Source: Pseudomonas fluorescens (GTDB lineage Bacteria > Pseudomonadota > Gammaproteobacteria > Pseudomonadales > Pseudomonadaceae). Taken from it: 64,000 bases of DNA. Where the stretch lies: positions 1-64,000 of the forward strand of contig NZ_CABVIX010000008.1 of NCBI RefSeq assembly GCF_902498185.1, written 5' to 3'. A model generated the notes under the pieces. It ran no database searches and had not been told where the DNA came from. It saw nothing but the letters and a program-made list of their open reading frames with translations. Shown in pieces: positions 24,432 through 34,149 of this stretch. A program made the translations under genes and the position numbers. Positions within the stretch are counted from its first letter, which is position 1, and each line of letters starts with the position of its first letter.

Positions 24432-24922
24432 CCGAATCTGGCGAAATCACGGATACGCGAGGGGTACAACCGCCCGATCAGATGGTCGCATTCATGCTGG
24501 ACCACTCGTGCATGAAAACCGTCGGCGAGACGATTGATGGCCTGGCCCTGCGGATCGATTCCTTCATAGCGGATATGCCGCAAGCGCGGCACCACACCAC
24601 GCAGGCCAGGGACTGAGAGGCAGCCCTCCCAGCCATCCTCGACTTCGGTGGTTACAGGCGTGATCAGCGGGTTGAGCAGGATTGTCTGCGGCACCGCCTC
24701 TGCATCCGGGTAGCGTTCACTGCGCTCGAAGCCGAAGATCACCAGTTGCAGGTCGACGCCGATCTGCGGCGCGGCCAGGCCGACACCCCCGACATGGCGC
24801 ATGGTCTCGAACATGTCATCGATGAGCTGCTGCAGTTCGGGACTGCCGACCAGGCGGTCGGGCACCGGCGGGGCGATGCGTAGCAAGCGCTCATCGCCCA
24901 TCCTCAGAATGTCGCGGATCAT
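24386..24922 (-). CDS. def: Peptide deformylase
   Basis: The 178-aa metallo-deformylase carries all three motifs: [10 protein letters not shown] (about 47), EGCLSVPG with the metal-binding Cys (about 100) and QHECDHLIG with the HExxH pair (about 143). It removes the formyl group from nascent N-terminal methionine, using Fe2+ or a similar metal, at the ribosome. Pseudomonas genomes usually have another def beside fmt, so this is probably the second copy. Its start overlaps the YihY stop by 4 bp (ATGA), making a coupled pair. The 3' end overlaps the GNAT gene. Confidence 0.95.
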   Translation of the reverse strand: MIRDILRMGDERLLRIAPPVPDRLVGSPELQQLIDDMFETMRHVGGVGLAAPQIGVDLQLVIFGFERSERYPDAEAVPQTILLNPLITPVTTEVEDGWEGCLSVPGLRGVVPRLRHIRYEGIDPQGQAINRLADGFHARVVQHECDHLIGRLYPSRIRDFARFGYTEVLLPGLEVADD

Positions 24923-25878
24923 CGCGCAGGGGTCTCGTGAGATTGCGGGCTGGCCGTCTGCGACTGGTCATGTCCTAACACAGTCTTGTGCTTCTCGGGC
25001 GCCGCGCCCTGGTCCGGCACCTTCTCGCCCTTGTCCTTGCCCTCGGCGGACATGTGTTCGATCACTGCGTTCATCTCGGCGCCCAGCAGCAGCACTGCCG
25101 CAGAAATGTAGAAATACAGGAGCAGTACGATGATCGCCCCGATACTGCCATACATGGCGTTGTAGTCGGCGAAGGTCTTGACGTAGTAGCCAAAGCCCAG
25201 CGAGGCGATGATCCAGACCACCACGGCAAGCACCGAGCCTGGAGTGATGAAACGGAAGTTCTGCTTCACGTCGGGCATGACATAGTAGATCAGCGCCACC
25301 GCGATCATCAGCAACAGTATGATCACCGGCCAGCGCAGGATGGTCCACAAGGTGACAATGAACTCCTCCACGCCGATCTGCGAGGCGATCCACTCCATGA
25401 CTTGCGGGCCGAGCACCATCAGCGCGGCCGCGGCCAGCATCATCCCGGCGATGCCGATGGTGTAGACCACTGACAAGGGGATACGCTTCCACACCGGACG
25501 GCCTTCCGGCACGTCGTAGGCGGCGTTCATGGCGCTCATCATCAGGCGCACCGCAGCAGAGGCGGTCCACAGGGCGATGACGATACCGATTGAAATCAGC
25601 CCACCCTTGGACTGCTGCAACTGGTCGATGACCGGGTTGACCAGGTCCAGCGCCTGGGGCGGCAGGACCAGCTCCGATTGCAGGCGCAACCAAGAGAAGA
25701 AGTCCGGCAGGTGCAGGAAACCGATCAGGGCGATGAGAAACAACAGGAAGGGAAACAGCGAGAACAACATCTGATAGGCCAGCGCCGAGGCGTAGGTCGA
25801 CATCTCGTCGTCGAGAAACTCATTGACCGTGCGGATCAGCACACGGTGCAGGGGCAGGCCTTGCAGAACGGGTAACAT
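24919..25878 (-). CDS. YihY/BrkB-family inner membrane protein
   Basis: The 319-aa protein has about six transmembrane helices and the family signatures [39 protein letters not shown] and [22 protein letters not shown]. Homologues were once called ribonuclease BN by mistake; they are membrane proteins of unknown function, some thought to be transport-related. The C-terminal tail (about 265-319) is charged and cytoplasmic. It is translationally coupled to the downstream deformylase. Confidence 0.92.
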   Translation of the reverse strand: MLPVLQGLPLHRVLIRTVNEFLDDEMSTYASALAYQMLFSLFPFLLFLIALIGFLHLPDFFSWLRLQSELVLPPQALDLVNPVIDQLQQSKGGLISIGIVIALWTASAAVRLMMSAMNAAYDVPEGRPVWKRIPLSVVYTIGIAGMMLAAAALMVLGPQVMEWIASQIGVEEFIVTLWTILRWPVIILLLMIAVALIYYVMPDVKQNFRFITPGSVLAVVVWIIASLGFGYYVKTFADYNAMYGSIGAIIVLLLYFYISAAVLLLGAEMNAVIEHMSAEGKDKGEKVPDQGAAPEKHKTVLGHDQSQTASPQSHETPAR

Positions 25879-26000
25879 AGAGCGTCTCCTTTCGCCGCTT
25901 GTCTGTCGTCAGTACGGATGTCATACCAGGTGATGCGTGCATGCACGCGCGTCAGTCCAATAGACCACGATCCTACCGTGACGACTCATCAGCCGCGCAA

Positions 26001-26027
26001 TAAAAACGGCCACCCGCAGGCAGCCGT
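26001..26027 (-). terminator. csbD-like gene terminator
   Basis: On the minus strand ACGGC and GCCGT (26006-26010 and 26023-26027) form the base of a hairpin extended by GGC/GCC, followed by TTTTTA. It is placed 21 bp after the CsbD-like stop. Confidence 0.75.
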
Positions 26028-26047
26028 CAGGGGGCACTTGCAATGCA

Positions 26048-26227
26048 TCAAGGCTTCTTGACTGCATCCTTGACCTTGCCGACGGTTTGCTGGGCTTCGC
26101 CCTTGATTTCCTGAGCCTTGCCTTCGGTTTTCAGTTTCTCACTACCGGTAACCTCACCAACGCCTTGCTTGACGTTGCCGACCGCTTCGTTGGCCATGCC
26201 TTTGGCTTTGTCTTTGGTACCACTCAT
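26048..26227 (-). CDS. CsbD-family stress-response protein
   Basis: The 59-aa, lysine- and glycine-rich, hydrophilic protein starts MSGTKDKAKGMANEAVGNVK and repeats the A-K-G and G-E/Q-V patterns of CsbD, ending VGKVKDAVKKP. CsbD-like proteins are small, probably disordered stress proteins induced in stationary phase or osmotic stress. AGGAG sits 7 bp before the ATG. A 12-bp perfect palindrome, CTCTGCGCAGAG (26287-26298), lies 60 bp upstream and could be an operator. A terminator follows. Nothing connects it functionally with its neighbours. Confidence 0.85.
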   Translation of the reverse strand: MSGTKDKAKGMANEAVGNVKQGVGEVTGSEKLKTEGKAQEIKGEAQQTVGKVKDAVKKP

Positions 26228-26453
26228 GGGAATACTCCTGAAAGGTAAGGCACTGATCCGTGCCGACGTAACAATCGACCTGCGTGCTCTGCGCAGAGTT
26301 TCATTTTTTCTTCGGCGCTGGCCAAACGGTAAACAGCGGGCGAATACCGCACCAAATCCTCAAGGACGCCTGCGCAAAGCCTTGGCGCTTCCCTAGAATC
26401 CGGCCAAGCGCAGCAGTGCTGCCACATAAAAACAACAGCTATTGGAACCCTCA

Positions 26454-27920
26454 ATGCGCCTTGCATCCATACTGGCAGCCCTGCTGCCGTTGCTTCCCCT
26501 GTCTGCCTTCGCTCAATCCACCGATATCGAGGTACTGAGCGTTGATCGCTATGCTGATGATGAGCAACCCGGCAGTCTGCGCTGGGCCATCGACACCAAC
26601 AACCGGAATCCCGGCCACTATCGCATCGAGATCCAGGCGGTGGGACAGGCCCCGTATGTCATCCGCCCCACCCACGCACTTCCCGCCATCAAGGGCCCAG
26701 TGCAGATCAGCGGCAGCGCCTGGGTGCGCGATGGCCAATATATCGCCATTGATGGCTCGTCCTATATCAAGGGCGAAGGTGCCCACGCCTGTCCCGGCGC
26801 CCTGCCCGGCCAATACGGCACCAATGTACGTACCACCACGGGTCCGGGCCTGGTGCTGCGTGACACACAGGGCGTGACGCTGACCGGCCTCGAGGTGCGC
26901 AACTTCTGCATCGGCATCCTGGTCAACCGCGCCAGCCACAACGTCATCCAGGACAATCGCATCATCGCCAACAAGGGCGGCGCCGGGATCATGCTCACCG
27001 GCGACGATGGCCAGGGCAATCCGACTGCCACCAGCACGGTGAACAACAAGGTGCTGCGCAACCAGCTGATCGACAACGGCGACGGCCTGGAACTGACCCG
27101 CGGCGCGGCATTCAACCTGATCGCCGACAACCTGTTCCGCTCAACGCCGGCCAATCCCGAGCCCTCACAGGGCATCGAGATCCTGCTGGGCAATGACAAT
27201 ACCGTGGTGCGCAATCGTTTCGAGAACTACTCCGACGGCTTGCAGATCAATTGGGGCCACCGCAACTACCTGGGAGCCAACACCTTCAGCGGCAACTCCA
27301 TCGGCGTCAGCATCACGGGCGACGGCAACATGCTCGACGGCAACCTGATCCATGGCAACCGCATCGGCGTGGCGCTGCGTCCTGAGCCGAACACCACCCG
27401 CACACGCCTGTCGGCCAATCGCATCTGGGGCAATGGCCTGGATATTCGCCGTTGCGAGGCCGGCGGCTCGTGCGTGCCCGACCAGCGTACTGGCGCCATC
27501 GTCTTTGGCGTGCCGGCACAGGCTCATGCGTTGTATGTGGGATCACGGGGGATCGGTGCCGATTTGCCGAGCAAGGATCAAGTGGCCATCTGCGACGCCC
27601 AAGGCGCGCCGAGCGGCTGCCAGCCGCTGCCCAATCAGAACCAGCAGCCGCCCAGGCTGACCGGCCTCAAGGCAGATCGATTGCTGGGTGAAGTGCAGGG
27701 CCCGCCCTCTAGCCGTCTGCGGGTCGAAGTGTTTGGCAACGTAGGTGCTGGCAACGAAGCGGAGCAGTATCTTGGCGACGTGCTGGTGACCAGTGATGCG
27801 CATGGATTGGGCCGGTTCGAATACGCGATAGGAGACGCCACGGGAGTGGGCAGCTTTACCACGACAGTGACCACTGCCGAGGGCGCGACTTCGGCGCTGA
27901 GCCAGCCCATCAGGCGGTGA
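26454..27920 (+). CDS. Secreted right-handed beta-helix repeat protein
   Basis: The 488-aa precursor has a signal peptide (MRLASILAALLPLLPLSAFAQ) and, from about residue 115 to 320, a series of beta-helix coils with Asn-rich ladder positions (NFCIGILVNRASHNVIQDNRI, LIADNLFRSTP, NTVVRNRFENYSDGLQI, NYLGANTFSGNSIGV, NMLDGNLIHGNRIGV). This repeat architecture belongs to pectate-lyase/NosD-like solenoids that bind or cleave polysaccharides. No catalytic triad can be assigned from sequence alone. The C-terminal 130 residues look like a separate beta-rich domain. It is a lone gene with its own promoter region; a hairpin follows it. Confidence 0.82.
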   Translation: MRLASILAALLPLLPLSAFAQSTDIEVLSVDRYADDEQPGSLRWAIDTNNRNPGHYRIEIQAVGQAPYVIRPTHALPAIKGPVQISGSAWVRDGQYIAIDGSSYIKGEGAHACPGALPGQYGTNVRTTTGPGLVLRDTQGVTLTGLEVRNFCIGILVNRASHNVIQDNRIIANKGGAGIMLTGDDGQGNPTATSTVNNKVLRNQLIDNGDGLELTRGAAFNLIADNLFRSTPANPEPSQGIEILLGNDNTVVRNRFENYSDGLQINWGHRNYLGANTFSGNSIGVSITGDGNMLDGNLIHGNRIGVALRPEPNTTRTRLSANRIWGNGLDIRRCEAGGSCVPDQRTGAIVFGVPAQAHALYVGSRGIGADLPSKDQVAICDAQGAPSGCQPLPNQNQQPPRLTGLKADRLLGEVQGPPSSRLRVEVFGNVGAGNEAEQYLGDVLVTSDAHGLGRFEYAIGDATGVGSFTTTVTTAEGATSALSQPIRR

Positions 27921-27923
27921 CAT

Positions 27924-27954
27924 CTGTGGGAGCGGCCTTGTGCCGCTCCCACAG
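27924..27954. repeat. REP-like palindrome or terminator after the beta-helix gene
   Basis: CTGTGGGAGCGGC (27924-27936) and its complement GCCGCTCCCACAG (27942-27954) form a perfect 13-bp stem around a 5-base loop, 4 bp after the stop codon. The core GTGGGAGCGGC is common in Pseudomonas REP units, and this is the only copy I noticed in the window. It may also terminate transcription. Confidence 0.65.
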
Positions 27955-28045
27955 AGTCATGCGTCGTGGTTGCAACCGACTTGCCCGGCATCATGCACAC
28001 CCCGCACAATGCCGGGTCTCTAACGCGTCAACCGCAGGAATCTGC

Positions 28046-28426
28046 ATGAAACTCGACAAACCCACCGCCATCGCCCGGCGTAACGCCTCGCTGGCCAGGC
28101 CGGTGCTCACCAGCGACAACACCTTGTTCGCCATTCTCGACCGCAAGCGCAACCTGTGGTGGTTCGAGGTTCCAGTGGGACTGCTGCGCAAGGGCCAACC
28201 CGACTGGGTCAACCTCTTGCTGCACACCCCTGAATCCGATGATCTGCAGCACCTGAAGGTGCCGATCAATTTCCTCAGCGCGCATCTGGAGCAGTTGGAA
28301 GTGCGTCACCCGGGCAAGCGACGCTCTACCATCAGCCTGGCCCTGAGCGCCGACCGCGACTCGCTGCTGCGCGACATCCGCCCAGGCGGCGAGAACCTCG
28401 ACTTCAAGACCTTCGTGCAGCCCTGA
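28046..28426 (+). CDS. Conserved hypothetical protein, 126 aa
   Basis: The ATG at 28046 is preceded by GCAGGA at good spacing. The soluble protein contains a compact beta-rich stretch (TLFAILDRKRNLWWFEVPVGLL, VNLLLHTPE) and a basic region, SAHLEQLEVRHPGKRRST, near residue 90. No signal peptide or membrane segment. I do not recognise the family; the size suggests a small single-domain protein, perhaps a DNA- or nucleotide-binding beta protein, which is speculation. It is convergent with the CvfB gene, stop codons directly adjacent at 28426/28427. Confidence 0.7.
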   Translation: MKLDKPTAIARRNASLARPVLTSDNTLFAILDRKRNLWWFEVPVGLLRKGQPDWVNLLLHTPESDDLQHLKVPINFLSAHLEQLEVRHPGKRRSTISLALSADRDSLLRDIRPGGENLDFKTFVQP

Positions 28427-29263
28427 TCACTTTCGCTCGATGCGATCGTCAAGGATGACGATCCGGCCTTCCTTGTACAGCGCGCCGATGGCCTTCTTGA
28501 AGTTGCCCTTGCTGACGCTGAACAGGTCGCTGATCAACTGCGGGTCGCTCTTGTCGCTGACCTTGAGCACGCCATCGTTGGCCAGCAGTCGCTCCATGAT
28601 CTGCTCCGGCAGGCTGACGGCCAGGGTTTCACCCGGCGGCTGCAGGCTCAGGGCGATCTTGCCGTCGCTGCGCACTTCCTTGATGTAGCCGGTCTCGTGC
28701 ATGCCCGAACGCAGGAAACCGAACACTTCGTTCTTGTGGATCAGTCCCCAGTGACGGTTGTTGATGATCGCCTTGAAACCCATGGGCGACTGTCCTGCCA
28801 CCAGCAGCTGCACCGGCTGACCGGGCTTGTAGTCCACCGGCGTCTTGTCCAGGTAGCGGTCGAGCTTGGACGTTGCGGTGATGCGCCGGGTACGCTTGTC
28901 GAGGTAGGCATGCACCACGCAGTAGTCACCGACCTTGAGCGGATGCTTCTCCTCGGAGTACGGCATCAGCAGGTCCTTGGGCAGGCCCCAGTCCAGGAAG
29001 ATCCCGATACTGTTGATGTCCTTGACCTTGAGACTGGCGAACTCGCCGACCTGCAGCCTGGACTTCTCGGTGGTGGCGATCAGCTTGTCTTCACTGTCGA
29101 GATAGACAAAGACATTCAGCCAGTCCTCGTCCTCGGTCGGCTGGTCCTTGGGGATATAGCGATTGGGCAGGAGGATCTCGCCATCGGCCCCGCCGTCCAG
29201 GTACAGACCGAAGTCCGTGTGTTTCACGATTTGCAAACTGTTGTAACGCCCGACTAGAGCCAT
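28427..29263 (-). CDS. S1-domain RNA-binding protein, CvfB/YitL family
   Basis: The 278-aa protein has repeated S1-like OB-fold modules (GRYNSLQIVKHTDFGLYLDGG; VGEFASLKVKDINSIGIFLDWGLPKDLLMPYSEE; later GFKAIINNRHWGLIHKNEVFGF) and a C-terminal winged-helix-like region (LISDLFSVSKGNFKKAIGALYKEGRI). This matches CvfB of Staphylococcus and YitL of Bacillus, which bind single-stranded RNA and influence virulence and toxin expression there. In Pseudomonas the role is unstudied as far as I know. No Shine-Dalgarno sequence stands out, but the N-terminus aligns well with the family. Confidence 0.88.
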   Translation of the reverse strand: MALVGRYNSLQIVKHTDFGLYLDGGADGEILLPNRYIPKDQPTEDEDWLNVFVYLDSEDKLIATTEKSRLQVGEFASLKVKDINSIGIFLDWGLPKDLLMPYSEEKHPLKVGDYCVVHAYLDKRTRRITATSKLDRYLDKTPVDYKPGQPVQLLVAGQSPMGFKAIINNRHWGLIHKNEVFGFLRSGMHETGYIKEVRSDGKIALSLQPPGETLAVSLPEQIMERLLANDGVLKVSDKSDPQLISDLFSVSKGNFKKAIGALYKEGRIVILDDRIERK

Positions 29264-29392
29264 ATCCAGAAATCCTCATCACAAGGCGACCATTCTACAC
29301 CCGAACCGGCCCGATCGGCCGACTGCACGTTTGCGGAACCGCCGCGGCCATCCTGCGTCTACAACCAGGCCAGCCCTTGCAAGGATTCGCTC

Positions 29393-30259
29393 ATGTCGCC
29401 CAGCCTGTCCAAAGCCCTGCGTCCCTTGTTGCTGATAGCCGCAAGCCTGCTGATGGTGGCGTGCAGCCGCATCGACCTGGCCTACCGCAACCTCGATGTG
29501 CTGGTTCCCTGGTCGCTGGGCGACTACCTGGACATGAACCGCGAGCAGAAAGGCTGGCTCGACCAGCGGCTCAAGCAGCACCTGGCGTGGCATTGCCAGA
29601 CACAGCTGCCAGGCTACCTCGCCTGGCTCGACCAGATCCGCCAGATGGTTGCCGAAGACGACGTCACCGACCAGCAGTTGCAGCAACGCACCGCCGAGGC
29701 CCGCGAAGCCATTGGCCGTGTCACCGAAGAGATCACCCCTTCGGCTGCGCAACTGCTGCGCGGGATGGATGACCAGCAAGTGCGCGAGATGCGCGAAGCC
29801 TTCAGCGAAGATATTCGTGAACGCCAGGCCAAATACGTGGACACCCCACTCGTGCGCCAGATCGAGAGACGCGCCGAGCGCATGGAAAAACGCCTCAAGC
29901 CCTGGCTGGGCGAGCTCAGCGCCGAGCAGCGCGTGCGCGTCATGGCCTGGTCTCAGGCGTTGGGCGAGCAGAACCGACAATGGATCGCCAACCGTGCCCA
30001 TTGGCAACAGCAGTTGAGCCTGGCGATGGACCAGCGCCAGGACGCCAGCTTCGAGCCACGCCTGGCGCAGTTGCTGCAGCAGAAGGAACGCTTGTGGACC
30101 CCCGAGTATCGCGCGGCGTTCCAGAACACCGAAGCCCAGGCACGCAGCCTGCTGGTCGACCTGATGCGCCAGAGCAGTCCGGCGCAACGTCAGTTCCTGC
30201 AGGAGCGGCTGACCAGAGTACGGGCTGATTTCAGTGGGATGAAATGCCTCAAGGGCTGA
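29393..30259 (+). CDS. DUF6279 lipoprotein
   Basis: The 288-aa protein has a lipoprotein signal (LLLIAASLLMVAC, lipobox LMVAC with Cys about 24), so it is lipidated and anchored in a membrane facing the periplasm. The rest is helical and highly charged (QREMREAFSE-like repeats of Glu/Arg/Gln), consistent with an extended alpha-helical structure; the DRxxGL-type tail is missing. It fits the DUF6279 Pseudomonas lipoprotein family of unknown function. The Ser following Cys is at +2, a residue usually sorted to the outer membrane, so outer-membrane location is the expected outcome. Convergent with aceK. Confidence 0.85.
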   Translation: MSPSLSKALRPLLLIAASLLMVACSRIDLAYRNLDVLVPWSLGDYLDMNREQKGWLDQRLKQHLAWHCQTQLPGYLAWLDQIRQMVAEDDVTDQQLQQRTAEAREAIGRVTEEITPSAAQLLRGMDDQQVREMREAFSEDIRERQAKYVDTPLVRQIERRAERMEKRLKPWLGELSAEQRVRVMAWSQALGEQNRQWIANRAHWQQQLSLAMDQRQDASFEPRLAQLLQQKERLWTPEYRAAFQNTEAQARSLLVDLMRQSSPAQRQFLQERLTRVRADFSGMKCLKG

Positions 30260-30276
30260 CTTGAAGGATCCCGCTC

Positions 30277-31992
30277 TTACCGTTGCTTGCGCCGGTACGG
30301 GAACACATCGATCATTTTCCCCTCACGGATCGCTGCCTGGAGGCTCTTCCAGTAGTCCGCGTCATACAGCTCCCCATGCAACCGGCTGAACAGCCGCCGC
30401 TGGCCCATATCGGCGAACAGGAACGGAGGAAATTCCTCGGGGAACACGTCGTGCGGCCCGATTGAATACCAAGGCTCGCCCGAAAGCTCATCTTCGGGAT
30501 ACCGCGCAGGCGGAATATGACGGAAGTTGACCTCGGTCAGGAAACTGATCTCGTCATAGTCATAGAACACCACCCGGCCATGGCGGGTGACGCCAAAGTT
30601 CTTGAGCAGCATGTCGCCCGGAAAGATGTTCGCCGCTGCCAGTTGCTTGATCGCCAGCCCATAATCCTCCAGCACTTCGAGCACCTGGCCTTCGCTTGCG
30701 TGCTCAAGGTACAGGTTGAGCGGAGTCATGCGGCGCTCGGTCCAGCAGTGACGCACCAGCACGGTGTCGCCTTCGAGGCTGACGGTGGAGGGCGCGACCT
30801 CGAGCAGCTCGGCCAGGCACTCGGTCTCGAACTTGTCGAGCGGGAAGCGAAAGTCGGCGAACTCCTGGGTATCGGCCATTCTCCCCACCCGGTCGACGCT
30901 CTTCACCAGCCGGTACTTTTCGATCACCGTCGCCCGGTCAACCGTCTTGGAAGGTGAGAAGCGGTCCTTGATGATCTTGAACACTGTATTGAAGCCCCGC
31001 AGCGTGAACACGGTCATGACCATGCCGCGCACCCCGGGCGCCATGACGAAACGGTCGTCGGTGGTCGCCAGGTGGTTGATCAGTGCGCGGTAGAACTCCG
31101 ACTTGCCCTGCTTGTAGAAGCCGATCGAGGTATACAGCTCTGCGATGTGCTTGGCGGGCAGGATGCGCTTGAGAAAGCCGACGAACTCGGCTGGTGCCGG
31201 CACATCGACCATGAAGTAGGAGCGTGTGAACGAAAAGATGATCGATACCTGCGCCTCGTCGGTGATCAAGGCATCTATCTCGATCCCATGGCCTTCCCGA
31301 TGCAGCAGCGGGATCACCAGTGGCCACTGCTCGTCCAGGGTATGCAACCGCCCGACCAGATAGGCGCCCTTGTTGCGGTAGAGCACCGGCAGGAACAGCT
31401 CCACGGTCAGGTCGGGATCCTTGCACACCCAATCGGGCAGGCTTTCGCGCAGCTGGGCCTCGAGGCGGGCCAGGTCGCCCTCGAGATCGCCATAAGGGAC
31501 GCTGAAGCCATAGTCGTCGAAGATCTGCTGCAACAGCCAGGACAGCTTGCCCTGCGGACGGTAGGTACGCGTCTGGGCCGCACGGTGATGGGCGCGTGGA
31601 GACGGCCTTGTCGTATGGATGAACATGCAGCCATCGCTGATCAGGTCGTGGCTGAACAGGCTGCAGAAGATCGAGTTGTACCAGGTTTCGGAGAGCTCAT
31701 CGTCCAGCCGCGGGTCGATCAGGTTGATATACGCGTTCTTGACCAGCGGCCACTGGCTGACGTCCAGCAGCACCGGTTCGGCGAATCCCCCACGCAGCCA
31801 ACCGCCGACCTCGCTGACTTTCTCCTCGTAGAGATTGATGCGCGCCGCGGCCTCGTGCTGGATGTCCTGCCAGCGAGCCTGCTCGAAGCGCTCGCGGGCA
31901 CCCATGGTGATCTGCCGGAAGTGCTCACGGTAGCTATCGAATCCGTCGAGGATCATCCGGGCGATCTCGACCGCCGGCCATGACGGGGGCAT
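30277..31992 (-). CDS. aceK: Isocitrate dehydrogenase kinase/phosphatase
   Basis: The 571-aa bifunctional enzyme matches AceK in length and in conserved segments: [16 protein letters not shown] (about 9), [22 protein letters not shown] (about 312), and [29 protein letters not shown] (about 446-474) containing the kinase DYDE motif. It phosphorylates and dephosphorylates isocitrate dehydrogenase and so controls the TCA-glyoxylate branch point in acetate or fatty-acid growth. The ATG at 31992 follows GAGG at 8 bp and gives the usual N-terminus. Unlike in enterobacteria it is not beside aceA/aceB here. Convergent with the DUF6279 gene. Confidence 0.95.
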   Translation of the reverse strand: MPPSWPAVEIARMILDGFDSYREHFRQITMGARERFEQARWQDIQHEAAARINLYEEKVSEVGGWLRGGFAEPVLLDVSQWPLVKNAYINLIDPRLDDELSETWYNSIFCSLFSHDLISDGCMFIHTTRPSPRAHHRAAQTRTYRPQGKLSWLLQQIFDDYGFSVPYGDLEGDLARLEAQLRESLPDWVCKDPDLTVELFLPVLYRNKGAYLVGRLHTLDEQWPLVIPLLHREGHGIEIDALITDEAQVSIIFSFTRSYFMVDVPAPAEFVGFLKRILPAKHIAELYTSIGFYKQGKSEFYRALINHLATTDDRFVMAPGVRGMVMTVFTLRGFNTVFKIIKDRFSPSKTVDRATVIEKYRLVKSVDRVGRMADTQEFADFRFPLDKFETECLAELLEVAPSTVSLEGDTVLVRHCWTERRMTPLNLYLEHASEGQVLEVLEDYGLAIKQLAAANIFPGDMLLKNFGVTRHGRVVFYDYDEISFLTEVNFRHIPPARYPEDELSGEPWYSIGPHDVFPEEFPPFLFADMGQRRLFSRLHGELYDADYWKSLQAAIREGKMIDVFPYRRKQR

Positions 31993-32139
31993 AAGCAGCA
32001 CCTCAGCAAAGGGGTCAAGGGCTGAGCTTAGCCAGGGGTCAGGCAGATTTGCCAGTGCCAATGCACCGCAAGAAAGCACAAGAAGCCCGCGCGCGTGGTG
32101 GCGTACACTCGCGCCCTGCCCTCGTTGCCGGAGACCTGC

Positions 32140-33021
32140 GTGAACCCCATTGCCTTTACTCGCCTGCTGACCCTCGCCGCTGTGTGGGGCGCCAGCTTCC
32201 TGTTCATGCGCATCATCGCGCCAGTGCTTGGCACGGTGCCAACGGCTTTCTTCCGGGTGTCGATCGCCTGCCTGGGACTGATGGTGATCCTCGCGGTGAT
32301 GCGGGTCCGCTGGGATTTCCAGGGCAAGCTGGGCGCCTGCCTGGTGCTGGGCATGATCAACTCGGGGATTCCGGCCACCTTCTATTCAGTGGCGGCGCAA
32401 GTGCTGCCAGCCGGCTATTCGGCGATCTTCAACGCCACCACGCCGCTGATGGGCGTGCTGATCGGCGTGCTGTTTTTTCGTGAACCGATGACCGCCGCCA
32501 AGCTGTGCGGCATTTTCCTTGGCCTGTTCGGCGTCGGAATTCTCAGTGGCGCCGGCCCGGTGGCACTGGACATGGCGCTGCTGCAAGGCGCGCTGTCGTG
32601 CCTGGCGGCTACCACCTGCTACGGTTTCGCCGGATTTCTCGCGCGCCGCTGGATCGATGGCCTGGACAGCCGCCTGGCGGCGCTGGGCAGCATGCTGGGC
32701 GCAACCTTGCTGCTGTCACCGCTGTTCATCTGGAGCGCGCTGACCCAGCCGCCGGCCAGCTGGGGCGGCTGGCCGGTATGGTCGTCGCTGCTGGGGCTGG
32801 GGCTGGTATGCACGGCCTTTGCGTACATCCTGTACTTCCGGCTGCTCGCCGAGATTGGTCCGGTCAAGGCCAGCACCGTGACCTTCATGATCCCGGCGTT
32901 TGGCGTGCTGTGGGGGGCCTGGTTGCTGGATGAGCCACTGTCGATGGCACATCTTCATGGCGGGGTGCTGATTGCGGCTGCATTGTGGCTGGTGCTCAAG
33001 CCAACCCGGCGCCGGGGCTGA
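32140..33021 (+). CDS. EamA/DMT-family transporter
   Basis: The 293-aa integral membrane protein has ten predicted helices in two EamA repeats, with the characteristic [10 protein letters not shown] start (about residue 15), FSVAA-type helix IV ([20 protein letters not shown]) and [16 protein letters not shown] (about 250). Its paralogue at 830-1714 is only distantly similar. The substrate is unknown; the family exports amino acids, nucleosides or drugs. GTG at 32140 follows GGAG and gives the expected N-terminus; a longer frame from 32095 starts without homology. It is convergent with lpxO and divergent from aceK. Confidence 0.86.
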   Translation: MNPIAFTRLLTLAAVWGASFLFMRIIAPVLGTVPTAFFRVSIACLGLMVILAVMRVRWDFQGKLGACLVLGMINSGIPATFYSVAAQVLPAGYSAIFNATTPLMGVLIGVLFFREPMTAAKLCGIFLGLFGVGILSGAGPVALDMALLQGALSCLAATTCYGFAGFLARRWIDGLDSRLAALGSMLGATLLLSPLFIWSALTQPPASWGGWPVWSSLLGLGLVCTAFAYILYFRLLAEIGPVKASTVTFMIPAFGVLWGAWLLDEPLSMAHLHGGVLIAAALWLVLKPTRRRG

Positions 33022-33042
33022 GCCCCGTGGGCCGGGCCTGAA

Positions 33043-33978
33043 TCAGAACAACCAGCGATACAGCAGATACGCGACCACAATCGCCAGTACCGGCCGCAAC
33101 ACGCGGTAGGCCTTGGGATTGGCGCGCTTGAATGTTTTCACCCGGGCGCTGATGACATTGCTGAAGCGCTTGCTCCACGCATACGCCTGGTTGATGCCGC
33201 CCACGCGCTCGTCATCGGTGTTCTGCGGCGCAGTGGCGCGGCCGAGGAAGGCACTGACCTTGCGGTTGATACGGGTCATCAGCGGGCTGGTGAGAGGACG
33301 CTCGATGTCGCAGAACAGGATCACGCGGGTAACGTCGGTCTCGTTCTTGACCCAGTGCACGTAGGTTTCGTCGAACATCACATCTTCGCCGTCGCGCCAG
33401 GCATAGACCTGGCCGTCGACGTAGATGCGGCAATCATCGGAGTTGGGCGTGGACAGCCCCAGGTGATACCGCAGGGAACCGGCGAACGGGTCGCGGTGCG
33501 GGTTCAGGTGGCTGCCCCCGGGCAGCAAGGCGAACATCGCGCCTTTGACGTTGGGAATGCGGCTGACCAGTTCGACGGTCTTGGGGCACAGGGCCTCGGC
33601 CGATGGCAGCGGCTTGTCGTACCATTTCAGGTAAAAGCGCTTCCAGCCCTTCTTGAAGAACGAGCCGAAGCCTGCATCGTTGTCTTTTTCGGCGGCGCGG
33701 ATGTAACCCTCGTCGAACAGGCGCATCGCCTCCTCGCGGATCTCCTGCCAGTTGTCCTTGAGCACGTCGAGTTCAGGGAAGCGGGTACGGTCCAGGTACG
33801 GCTTGGACGGCACCCCGGAAAACAGGTACATGAGGGCGTTATACGGTGCGAACAGCGCCGAATGGTTGACGAACTGGCGCAACACCGGCAACCGCGCCTT
33901 GCCGCGCAGGTGCACGAACAGGACACTGCCGATAAACAACAGCAGGACTCCCGCCTTGGCGACAAAGGAAAAGGTCAT
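33043..33978 (-). CDS. lpxO: Aspartyl/asparaginyl beta-hydroxylase-type lipid A hydroxylase, LpxO-like
   Basis: The 311-aa protein has an N-terminal transmembrane anchor (AGVLLLFIGSVLFVHLRG), a middle double-stranded beta-helix domain and a C-terminal membrane helix (VLRPVLAIVVAYLLYRWLF). The Fe(II)/2-oxoglutarate dioxygenase elements are MFALLPGGSHLNPHRDPFAGSLRYHLGL and FDETYVHWVKNETDVTRVILFCDIERPL; the NPHRDPF His-Asp and the later His-Glu stretch bind iron. LpxO 2-hydroxylates the secondary acyl chain of lipid A. In Pseudomonas this changes outer-membrane properties and peptide resistance. The start has GGAGTG before it. Confidence 0.88.
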   Translation of the reverse strand: MTFSFVAKAGVLLLFIGSVLFVHLRGKARLPVLRQFVNHSALFAPYNALMYLFSGVPSKPYLDRTRFPELDVLKDNWQEIREEAMRLFDEGYIRAAEKDNDAGFGSFFKKGWKRFYLKWYDKPLPSAEALCPKTVELVSRIPNVKGAMFALLPGGSHLNPHRDPFAGSLRYHLGLSTPNSDDCRIYVDGQVYAWRDGEDVMFDETYVHWVKNETDVTRVILFCDIERPLTSPLMTRINRKVSAFLGRATAPQNTDDERVGGINQAYAWSKRFSNVISARVKTFKRANPKAYRVLRPVLAIVVAYLLYRWLF

Positions 33979-34149
33979 GCAACACTCCTTGAATAGGGAT
34001 CAGGCCATCACTGCCTGCCTGCATACGAAATCAGCCGACCATGATAAACCCATCCAGCCCCGGTAAACACATCCGGAGCTGGACAGCAGTGTTGAAGATC
34101 TTGCAACAAAGCCCGAGCGACACCTTGCCAGGGCTCAGCAGGGCTGCGC

